A stretch of DNA of 37,153 bases, taken from positions 1 to 37,153 of the forward strand of contig NZ_JALJRK010000050.1 in NCBI RefSeq assembly GCF_024519725.1. The letters run 5' to 3'. Positions 26,050 to 32,223 of the stretch are shown here, in pieces. The translations under genes and the position numbers were made by a program. This stretch comes from Microvirga sp. Mcv34 (GTDB taxonomy: Bacteria; Pseudomonadota; Alphaproteobacteria; Rhizobiales; Beijerinckiaceae). Numbering within the stretch: position 1 is the first letter of the stretch; the number at the start of each line of letters is the position of its first letter. A model generated the notes under the pieces. That model was not told the DNA's origin. It made no database searches and saw nothing but the letters and a program-made list of their open reading frames with translations.

Positions 26050-27065
26050 AGTTCGGACAGGTTCCGGTCGAGGAAGCCGTCGGGGCTCTGGCGGCTCACA
26101 GCGTCAGGGCCGGCGAAACGGTCGTGAAGAAGGGCACCCTCGTCACATCCGAGATCGCCGACCGGCTGAAGCAGGCCGGGGTCGCGACCCTCATCGCGGC
26201 CCGCTTCGAACCCGGCGACATCGCCGAAGACGAGGCAGCCTTCCGGTTGGCGCATGTCCTAGCGGGAGCGAACGTCGTCGTCGAAGCCCCTTTCACGGGA
26301 CGCTCCAATCTCCATGCCGAAGCCGCAGGCGTGCTCGTCATCGACGTCGATGCCATCCACGGCCTCAACGCCATCGACGAGGCCATGACGGCCGCCACCC
26401 TGCCGGCCTATAAGCCCGTCGTCGCGGGAGAGATGGTCGGCACGGTCAAGATCATTCCCTATGCCATTCCCGAGGTCCTGCTGCAGAAAGGCATCACGCG
26501 AGCCGGCAAAGGCGCGCTGCGCATAGCGCCCTACAGACGGCGTACGATCGGGGTCGTGTCGACGCTCCTTCCTGGCCTCAAGCCGAGCGTCGTCGACAAG
26601 ACCCTGGCCGTGCTCGGAAGGCGGATGGAGCCCGCTCAGGCGCGGATCACGCAGGATTGTCGCGTGCCGCACGAAGCCGCTCCCCTGGCCGAGGAATTGG
26701 CTCGACTGGCACGGAGCGACGCGGAGCTCATTGTCGTCTTCGGAGCCTCGGCCATCGCCGACCGCCGCGACGTCATCCCCTCGGCCATCGAGAGGGCCGG
26801 CGGGCGGGTGGAGCATTTCGGCATGCCGGTCGATCCGGGAAACCTGCTTCTTGTGGGCTCCATCGCCGGCAAGCCCGTCATCGGCGCGCCCGGCTGCGCC
26901 CGATCCCCAAAGGAGAATGGCTTCGACTGGATCTTGCATCGCCTTCTGGCCGATGTGCCGGTGACCCGGGCGGACATCATGTCCCTCGGAGTCGGGGGGC
27001 TTCTCATGGAGATCGTCTCCCGGCCTCAGCCGCGAGCGGGAGGGGAAAGCGCCGATGAGGAATGA
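26046..27065 (+). CDS. Molybdopterin-binding domain protein (MoeA/Mog-like), no nucleotidyltransferase domain
   Basis: A 339-residue protein. Residues about 1-170 resemble a MoeA-like N-terminal region (VPVEEAVGALAAHSV and KPVVAGEMVGTVKIIPYAIP). Residues about 172-325 form a MoCF/Mog-like molybdopterin-binding domain (IGVVSTLLPG, LIVVFGASAIADRRDVIP, FGMPVDPGNLLLVG and GAPGCARSPKENGFDWIL). Many alphaproteobacterial relatives are about 540 residues with a C-terminal MobA/MocA-like nucleotidyltransferase. That part is absent, because the protein stops at SADEE and only about 100 bp precede the next gene. The start is GTG overlapping the xdhC stop. It probably acts in cofactor maturation for CoxL. 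Confidence 0.82.
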   Translation: MKFGQVPVEEAVGALAAHSVRAGETVVKKGTLVTSEIADRLKQAGVATLIAARFEPGDIAEDEAAFRLAHVLAGANVVVEAPFTGRSNLHAEAAGVLVIDVDAIHGLNAIDEAMTAATLPAYKPVVAGEMVGTVKIIPYAIPEVLLQKGITRAGKGALRIAPYRRRTIGVVSTLLPGLKPSVVDKTLAVLGRRMEPAQARITQDCRVPHEAAPLAEELARLARSDAELIVVFGASAIADRRDVIPSAIERAGGRVEHFGMPVDPGNLLLVGSIAGKPVIGAPGCARSPKENGFDWILHRLLADVPVTRADIMSLGVGGLLMEIVSRPQPRAGGESADEE

Positions 27066-27166
27066 GCGGAGCGGCAGCCGGAATCATCCGCATCGCGTTC
27101 GGAGCCGGCGCCTGAAGTTCTTGTGACGGGTCAACCGGATATCGGGCCGATATCGGCAACGATCGA

Positions 27167-27388
27167 TCAGTGGCGCGATGGGACTTTTGCCTCGAGCGAG
27201 AGGATCGCCTGCTCCAAACTGGGAGGAAGCGGCTGGTGGAGAAATTCGGCGTACATCTCGCACAAGGTCGTGCCGATCCTCTCCTGAGCCTCGGCTTGAA
27301 TGTCGCTCCAGAGATCGTCGCCGCGCCATGCATGAGGCATAACGATGATATGGCCCTCGGGCCAGTCCTCGTCCGCACCAAAGTCCAT
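27167..27388 (-). CDS. NepR-like anti-sigma factor
   Basis: A 73-residue protein whose C-terminal segment (about 37-67: ERIGTTLCEMYAEFLHQPL then PPSLEQAILSLE) fits the NepR signature, an IG..L...Y.....QP.P....LL..L helix-loop-helix. NepR binds the EcfG sigma factor and is titrated away by phosphorylated PhyR when stress activates the HWE/HisKA2 kinase pathway. Length is right for the family. The start has AAGGGG about 7 bases upstream, and an EcfG-type promoter match lies 42-66 bp upstream, matching the known autoregulation of nepR genes. No phyR or ecfG is adjacent, so this is probably a paralogue outside the main GSR locus. Identification is by eye. Confidence 0.65.
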   Translation of the reverse strand: MDFGADEDWPEGHIIVMPHAWRGDDLWSDIQAEAQERIGTTLCEMYAEFLHQPLPPSLEQAILSLEAKVPSRH

Positions 27389-27429
27389 TGTCGTCCCCTT
27401 GGCTGACCACGCTCAAAAGCCGGGAATTC

Positions 27430-27454
27430 AACACCTTTTGCGGACAAGCGTTCC
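27430..27454 (-). promoter_or_regulatory. EcfG-type promoter for the NepR-like gene
   Basis: Read on the minus strand, GGAAC (27450-27454), 16 bases, then TGTT (27430-27433). This matches the general-stress consensus GGAAC-N16-17-CGTT except for the least conserved first base of the -10 box. The -10 element lies about 42 bp before the start codon, leaving room for a short leader and the ribosome site. Confidence 0.6.
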
Positions 27455-27512
27455 GGCTGTCTCCGAATATTTCGCTAACATATGTTTATTTTGGATTAGT
27501 GTCGAAATCACA

Positions 27513-27537
27513 GGAACGTGAGGAGCTTAGCCACGTT
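27513..27537 (+). promoter_or_regulatory. EcfG-type promoter for the secreted-protein gene
   Basis: GGAAC (27513-27517), exactly 16 bases, then CGTT (27534-27537): a full match to the alphaproteobacterial general-stress sigma-factor consensus. The -10 box is 25 bp before the ATG at 27563, so the leader would be short and include GGAGG. It lies back to back with the similar promoter of the NepR-like gene. Confidence 0.7.
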
Positions 27538-27562
27538 GCATCCATCATCGGAGGAGACGGGG

Positions 27563-28183
27563 ATGCAGAGGCTCAGAATGCCATTTTCAACACATGCAAA
27601 GCCTGCAAGCGTTTTGGCTCTGGCTCTGATGATCCCGGTCGTGGTTGGAAGCGTACCCGCCCATGCTGAAGGGATCTTCGCATTCCTCCAAGCGCTCACC
27701 CAGCCCGCGGCTGCGCCGCCCCCGGCGGCTCAGCCCTTCGGCTATCAGGCCGATCCTTCGCCTGAACGGTCCTACCAGAAGGCGCGGCCACGGCCGAAGC
27801 CGGTTGTTCTCGAACAGCCGGAGGTCAGGAAGCCCGTCGAACCCAAGCCGGTCGGCGAGATCGCCAATCCCGTTCCGGCGCTTCTGGCGGACAGCACCTT
27901 GCGTGCCGGCGACATGGTGATGTTCCCGGATGGGTTGCGGGTGTTTACGGGCCGGCCCGGAGGGCCGCACAAGCTGACCGACTTCAAGCCGCTGGCGCAG
28001 GCCGCCAAGCATCTCTCGCGTGAGACCCGCAAGCTCGTGGCCCATCTGCTCCCGGCGGAAAACGTCGCGTGGAATACGGATGCCGTGAAATCCAGCGGCA
28101 TGCTCGCTTCCAACACGAATGATGTCTCGACCACGGGAAGCGTGAACAGGTCCAAGAGCCACAAGGACGCGCGTTCGCGATAA
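27563..28183 (+). CDS. Secreted proline-rich protein of unknown function, probably stress-induced
   Basis: A 206-residue exported protein. The signal peptide covers about residues 1-35 (basic MQRLRMPFSTHAKP, then ASVLALALMIPVVVGS, likely cleavage after AHA). The mature part has an Ala/Pro-rich linker (about 45-105: PAAAPPPAAQP, RPRPKPVVLEQ and RKPVEPKPVG). A compact segment follows around residues 112-170 (LRAGDMVMFPDGLRVFTG, AAKHLSRETRKLVAHLLP) and then a Ser/Asn-rich basic tail. The linker suggests spanning the periplasm or cell wall. No family function was recognised. It has GGAGG before the ATG and an EcfG-type promoter just upstream, divergent from the NepR-like gene. General-stress control is therefore likely. 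Confidence 0.72.
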   Translation: MQRLRMPFSTHAKPASVLALALMIPVVVGSVPAHAEGIFAFLQALTQPAAAPPPAAQPFGYQADPSPERSYQKARPRPKPVVLEQPEVRKPVEPKPVGEIANPVPALLADSTLRAGDMVMFPDGLRVFTGRPGGPHKLTDFKPLAQAAKHLSRETRKLVAHLLPAENVAWNTDAVKSSGMLASNTNDVSTTGSVNRSKSHKDARSR

Positions 28184-28192
28184 TACGCCACC

Positions 28193-28250
28193 AATAAGCG
28201 AGCGCCCGGCTTGTCCGGGCGGCTCGCGCGTTGCCGATGAAGCGCTTATT
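28193..28250. terminator. Nested inverted repeats between convergent genes
   Basis: The outer arms AATAAGCG/CGCTTATT (28193-28200 and 28243-28250) enclose a GC-rich hairpin GCCCGG-CTTGT-CCGGGC (28204-28220). The structure lies 9 bp after the secreted-protein stop and before the convergent Crp/Fnr gene. It is a plausible two-sided terminator, though without a long T-run. Confidence 0.45.
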
Positions 28251-28281
28251 CACCCCTCAATGCAGCCGGATGGTGGAGCCG

Positions 28282-29091
28282 TCAGGCCTTCATCCGGGAA
28301 CCGGGGCGCCGGCTTCCTGCCTCTGCCTTCTGGGCTGAACTCTCCTCGACGGTGGGATAGACTCCCGACAGCACCTGATCGAAGTGGCGGCGCAGCGCAT
28401 TGTTGCAGCCGCACGAGAGGTCGTTCAAGCTGTCCAGATCGCGGACTCGAACTCCGCCCCTGCGCGTCTCCAGAAGATGTCGACGCTTTAGGGATTGAAT
28501 GACCCGACTGACGTAGCTCCGCCCAACCCCCATCATGCTGGCCAGCTGCTCCTGGGTCAGGGGAATGTCGTGGTCGCCGGTGCGGTCGATCGCCGCCAGC
28601 AGCCATTTCACCGTGCGCTGCTCGATCGTATGAACCGCATTGCACGCCACCGACTGGAAGACCTGAGCGAGCATGCAATCCGCGTAGCGGGCGAAGAGCT
28701 GCCGCAGGCTCGGTGATCGAACCTCGAATTCCTCGAGATCCGCCGTCGAGAGGCGCAGGAACGGACCTGGGAATTGGATCTCAGACCGGGCAAAGGCAGG
28801 AAGGCGTCCCTGGCTCACGATGCCGCCGACCGCGCCCTCGCGCCCGATCAGGGCCGTTTCCACAGTAAGGCCGTCCTCGAGCTCGACCACGAACGAGACG
28901 AGACTGGGCCCGCAGGGGAAGTAAACGAACCTGACCTCATCGCCAGGCTGATAGAGCTTCGATCCGGCCTCTCCGTCCCACTCCTGAAGCGAGGGCCCTA
29001 CGATGGCCAGGTCTTCAGGTCTGAGGGCGCTCAGGAGATTGTTGCCGGCAATCCGGTCCCTGAGGCGCGATGAGATCATGGCAGGCTGCAT
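28282..29091 (-). CDS. Crp/Fnr-family transcriptional regulator
   Basis: A 269-residue regulator. The N-terminal cyclic-nucleotide-like beta-roll spans about 20-140 (GSKLYQPGDEVRFVYFPCG and ALIGREGAVGG). A long dimerisation helix follows, then the winged helix-turn-helix at about 185-235 (LTQEQLASMMGVGRSYVSR then VIQSLKRRHLLETRRGGVRV). No Fnr-type N-terminal Cys cluster or clear cAMP-binding Arg/Glu pattern is seen, so the signal is unknown. The start chosen (MQPAMISS) follows GGAGGGAAG; an ATG four codons on is an alternative. It is divergent from kaiC across a 251-bp region containing a perfect dyad starting TGTGA and ending TCACA. It probably controls itself and the kaiC operon. Confidence 0.86.
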   Translation of the reverse strand: MQPAMISSRLRDRIAGNNLLSALRPEDLAIVGPSLQEWDGEAGSKLYQPGDEVRFVYFPCGPSLVSFVVELEDGLTVETALIGREGAVGGIVSQGRLPAFARSEIQFPGPFLRLSTADLEEFEVRSPSLRQLFARYADCMLAQVFQSVACNAVHTIEQRTVKWLLAAIDRTGDHDIPLTQEQLASMMGVGRSYVSRVIQSLKRRHLLETRRGGVRVRDLDSLNDLSCGCNNALRRHFDQVLSGVYPTVEESSAQKAEAGSRRPGSRMKA

Positions 29092-29151
29092 CGGGTGTCT
29101 TCCCTCCAATCCTTTGGCAGGTCCAACGCGCAAAATCAGCTTGCGTTCAAC

Positions 29152-29180
29152 TGTGAACATAACCAAGCGTTATGTTCACA
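29152..29180. promoter_or_regulatory. Perfect 12-bp dyad, candidate Crp/Fnr-type operator
   Basis: TGTGAACATAAC, a 5-base spacer, then GTTATGTTCACA. The outer ends are the TGTGA/TCACA half-sites favoured by Crp-family proteins, but at wider spacing than the usual N6. An overlapping imperfect palindrome (TGTTCACATGTGGACA, 29173-29188) adds a second possible site. It lies in the divergent region between the Crp/Fnr gene (start 29091) and the kaiC-like gene (start 29343), 61 bp upstream of the regulator start. Confidence 0.65.
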
Positions 29181-29342
29181 TGTGGACAGACAGAACCGGG
29201 CGCCCTGTCTACAAGGACACACAAGCGCCCCACCCGGAGGGCCGCATCATGCCGATGAGCCAGAGATCAGCCCCGTTGAGCAATTTGGGCGCTGGAGCGT
29301 TGACTCCGACGTGATCGACACCTTTGACCCGTTGAGACTTCC

Positions 29343-30860
29343 ATGACGCTTACCTCGCAATCCGATGCCGCCCCGGTTCCGACCGGGGTTCCAGGCCTCG
29401 ACGATATTCTCGCCGGCGGGTATGCCGCCAACCGGGCTCACCTGATCGAGGGGCGGCCCGGCTCCGGAAAGACGACCTTGGGGATGCAGTTCCTCCTCGC
29501 GGGCGCGAAGCAGGGGGAGAGATGCCTCTATATCACCCTGTCCGAGAGCAAGCGGGAACTCCTGTCCGTCGCCTCCCGGCACGGCTGGGATCTGAACGGC
29601 ATCGAAATCTTCGAGCTGGTGCCGCCCGAGCTGAGCCTCGATCCGCAACAGCAGCAGAGCCTCGTTTACTCTTCTGATCTGGAACTCGGCGAGACGGTGC
29701 GCATGGCGCTGGCGGAAATCGAGCGAGTGAAGCCGAGCCGGGTCGTGTTCGATTCCCTGTCCGAGATCCGGCTCCTGTCCCAGGGTTCCCTGCGCTACCG
29801 CCGCCAGGTGCTGGCCCTAAAGAGCTATTTCCTGCTCAACGACGCCACGGTGCTGATGCTCGACGACCTCACCTCCGAGCAGGACGATCTCAACCTCCAC
29901 TCGATCAGCCATGCGGTCATCCGACTCGAGCAGGTCGTTCCGGCCTATGGGTCTGAACGGCGCCGGGTCAGCGTCACCAAGATGCGCGGCACCGCCTTCC
30001 GGGGCGGCTATCATGATCTCGTCATCGAGCGGGGCGGCCTGCGGATCTTCCCGCGCCTGGTGGCATCCGATCACCACACCCCTTTCGACCTCGAAGCGAT
30101 CCCGAGTCATATCGACGAACTCGACACCCTTCTGGGCGGAGGCCTGAGCCGCGGGACCAGCACCCTGATCGTTGGCCCGTCGGGCGTGGGCAAGTCCACG
30201 CTCGCGCTCGGCTTTCTCTGGGCCGCCCTGGAGCGTGGCGAGCCGGGCCTGATGACCAGCTTCGACGAGACGACCGGCATCCTGATGCAACGGGCGAAGG
30301 GCGTCGGCTTCGACTTGGAGCCCCATGTGGAAGCAGGGCGGCTGCGCATCGAGCAGATCGATCCGGCCAATGTCTCTCCCGGCGAGTTTTCCGGCCGGGT
30401 GCGGGACGCGGTGGAGCAGGGCGGCGCCAAGGTCGTTGTGATCGACAGCCTGACCGGGTACCTCAATGCCATGCCGGAGCAGCCCTTCATCGTGCTCCAG
30501 ATGCACGAGCTGCTCACCTATCTGAACCAGCAGGGCGTGGTGACGATCCTGATCCTGGCGCAGCATGGAATGGTCGGCCACATGGTCTCGCCGGTTGACC
30601 TGACCTATCTGAGCGATGCCGTGGTGCTCCTGCGCTTCTTCGAGGCCGAGGGGCGGATCAGGCGTGCCCTGTCGGTGGTCAAGCGGCGCACGGGCGCACA
30701 TGAGGACACGATCCGGGAGTTCCGGATCGATGGTCAGGGCTTGCGCGTTGGTCCGCCACTGGAGCAGTTCCGGGGCGTGTTGACAGGCGTACCGAAATTC
30801 GAGGGCCGTCGCGCCTCACTTCTTGAGGAGCGTGAGACCGTCAATGACGAAGGCCGATGA
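29343..30860 (+). CDS. kaiC: KaiC-like two-domain RecA/RadA-family ATPase
   Basis: A 505-residue KaiC-type protein with two tandem ATPase domains. CI has Walker A GRPGSGKTT (residues 37-45), TLSESKREL and VVFDSLSEI. CII has Walker A GPSGVGKST (278-286), SFDETTGIL and VVVIDSLTGYL. KaiC forms hexamers; in cyanobacteria it is the circadian clock core and autophosphorylates at an adjacent Ser-Thr pair in CII. By eye, the aligned segment here is DLTYLSDAV, giving Thr421-Tyr422. No kaiA or kaiB is in the window. The 3' end overlaps the HWE kinase gene by 17 bp, so the two are co-translated and probably interact. A single ATG is supported at the start. Confidence 0.88.
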   Translation: MTLTSQSDAAPVPTGVPGLDDILAGGYAANRAHLIEGRPGSGKTTLGMQFLLAGAKQGERCLYITLSESKRELLSVASRHGWDLNGIEIFELVPPELSLDPQQQQSLVYSSDLELGETVRMALAEIERVKPSRVVFDSLSEIRLLSQGSLRYRRQVLALKSYFLLNDATVLMLDDLTSEQDDLNLHSISHAVIRLEQVVPAYGSERRRVSVTKMRGTAFRGGYHDLVIERGGLRIFPRLVASDHHTPFDLEAIPSHIDELDTLLGGGLSRGTSTLIVGPSGVGKSTLALGFLWAALERGEPGLMTSFDETTGILMQRAKGVGFDLEPHVEAGRLRIEQIDPANVSPGEFSGRVRDAVEQGGAKVVVIDSLTGYLNAMPEQPFIVLQMHELLTYLNQQGVVTILILAQHGMVGHMVSPVDLTYLSDAVVLLRFFEAEGRIRRALSVVKRRTGAHEDTIREFRIDGQGLRVGPPLEQFRGVLTGVPKFEGRRASLLEERETVNDEGR

Positions 30861-31887
30861 GGTATCCGTGCTGATCCTTGCCCCGCTTGGGCGGGACGGT
30901 ACGGTGGCAGCGGCCATTCTTGGCGAAGTCGGAATCAAATCCACGATCCATTCCAGTCTTGAGACCCTCGTCGCGGGGTTGGATGCGGCCGCCTGCGGGG
31001 TCATCACCGAGGAGGCGCTGCTGAGCGCCGACCGGCGCGAGCTTGCCGCATGGGTCGAAAGCCAGCCCCCCTGGTCCGATTTCCCGTTCATCCTGCTGAC
31101 CCACCGCGGTGGATCGCCGGTCGAGCACCTGACCGAGCTGCTCGGGAACGTGACGGTGCTGGAACGTCCTTTCCATCCGACCGTCCTGGTGAATGCCGTC
31201 CGGTCGGCCCTGCGGGCGCGCCAGCGGCAGAGGGAGGTGGAAGCCCATCTCGAGGAGCGGCAGCGGACGCATGAGCGCCAGGCCCTGCTGATCCGCGAGC
31301 TGCATCACCGGGTCAAGAATACGCTTGCGACGGTGCAGGGCCTGCTCGGGGCTACCGCCCGCTCCACGCGCTCCGTCGATGAGTTCTACAATTCGTTCTC
31401 GGATCGGATTGTGTCCCTGTCCAACACGCATAACCTCCTGACCGAGGATTACTGGCAGACGGCGCCATTGGTCGAGATGTTCCGGAACGAGCTGTCCCAT
31501 TACGACGATGGCGCCCAGCGGCGGATCACCCTCGACGGACCGCCCGTGGAGCTTTCGGCCGATCTGGCCGTGCCGGTCGGGATGGCCGTTCATGAGCTGA
31601 CGACGAATGCGGCTAAACACGGGGCGCTCTCGGTCCCGGGCGGGCAGATCACGGTGGCCTGGGCGGTGCGGGATCTGGAAACGGGGCGCCGGCTTACCAT
31701 CCATTGGCTGGAGCGCGGCGGTCCGCCCGTCGAGAAGCCGAGCCGCAAGGGCTTCGGCTCCACGCTGCTGCATCGGGTTCTGACCCATCAATGCCATGCG
31801 ACGATCAATATAGCCTATGACCGCGAGGGCTTGTCCTGCCACATGGACATCCCCCTCGTCGAAGAGCGCCTCGTGCCGGAATATTGA
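30844..31887 (+). CDS. HWE-family histidine kinase with degenerate N-terminal receiver domain
   Basis: A 347-residue cytoplasmic sensor kinase. Residues about 7-125 have the receiver fold pattern (VSVLILAPLG, FPFILLTH and VTVLERPFHPTVLVNAVRSAL). The acidic pair is missing, the phospho-Asp strand reads GVITEEA (52-58) and the conserved Lys is Arg108. The only expected catalytic residue left is Thr86, so it is a pseudo-receiver. After a coiled linker come the HWE H-box LHHRVKNTLATVQGLL (phospho-His155), the N-box HELTTNAAKHGAL, the WLERGGPPV segment that defines the family, and the G-box RKGFGSTLL. HWE kinases commonly feed single-domain regulators or PhyR. It overlaps kaiC by 17 bp. Confidence 0.88.
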   Translation: MTKADEVSVLILAPLGRDGTVAAAILGEVGIKSTIHSSLETLVAGLDAAACGVITEEALLSADRRELAAWVESQPPWSDFPFILLTHRGGSPVEHLTELLGNVTVLERPFHPTVLVNAVRSALRARQRQREVEAHLEERQRTHERQALLIRELHHRVKNTLATVQGLLGATARSTRSVDEFYNSFSDRIVSLSNTHNLLTEDYWQTAPLVEMFRNELSHYDDGAQRRITLDGPPVELSADLAVPVGMAVHELTTNAAKHGALSVPGGQITVAWAVRDLETGRRLTIHWLERGGPPVEKPSRKGFGSTLLHRVLTHQCHATINIAYDREGLSCHMDIPLVEERLVPEY

Positions 31888-32223
31888 GTGTTGTGACCCT
31901 GTCTCGGAGCGAGGATCCGCCTCGATCACCGTCTCGCGCCTATGCCTCACGGCAGAAAATCCGACAGGCTCCGACCTATGGGACGCATTCGCATTCCCTT
32001 GATCGCCAAGGCTTGGCAACTAGATGCACCCTTTCACTGGACTTGTCTGCATGGCCCTCGATCCGACCCGCAACGCCTCGCTCACGGCGGAGCTGAACCC
32101 TTCCATTTGCGCTCGGGTTGCGTCCGGCCGGCATTGGGATGCCAAAGAGACGAACATGCGCCGCGGACCGGCGCGGCGGAACCAGCCCAGGGCGGGCACG
32201 CTGCCTTCGGCCCGGGCGCGCGG
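31888..32223. other. Intergenic stretch between the HWE kinase and the first hybrid kinase
   Basis: The hybrid-kinase frame stays open back to 31942 and a short overlapping frame begins at 32024. Neither shows kinase-like or other coherent protein character, and the recognisable N-terminus of the hybrid kinase starts near 32224. A GGAAC-N16-CGCT sequence near 32180-32204 resembles an EcfG promoter but lacks the key GTT. No other element was recognised. Confidence 0.5.

Noticed and set aside
32180..32204. EcfG-like sequence GGAAC-N16-CGCT before the first hybrid kinase
   Set aside because: The -10 half lacks the conserved GTT, so it is not a credible match without transcript data.
31942..32223. 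N-terminal extension of the multi-PAS hybrid kinase by 94 codons
   Set aside because: The extension has no domain character and a composition unlike the rest, and recognisable similarity begins at the MMD start.
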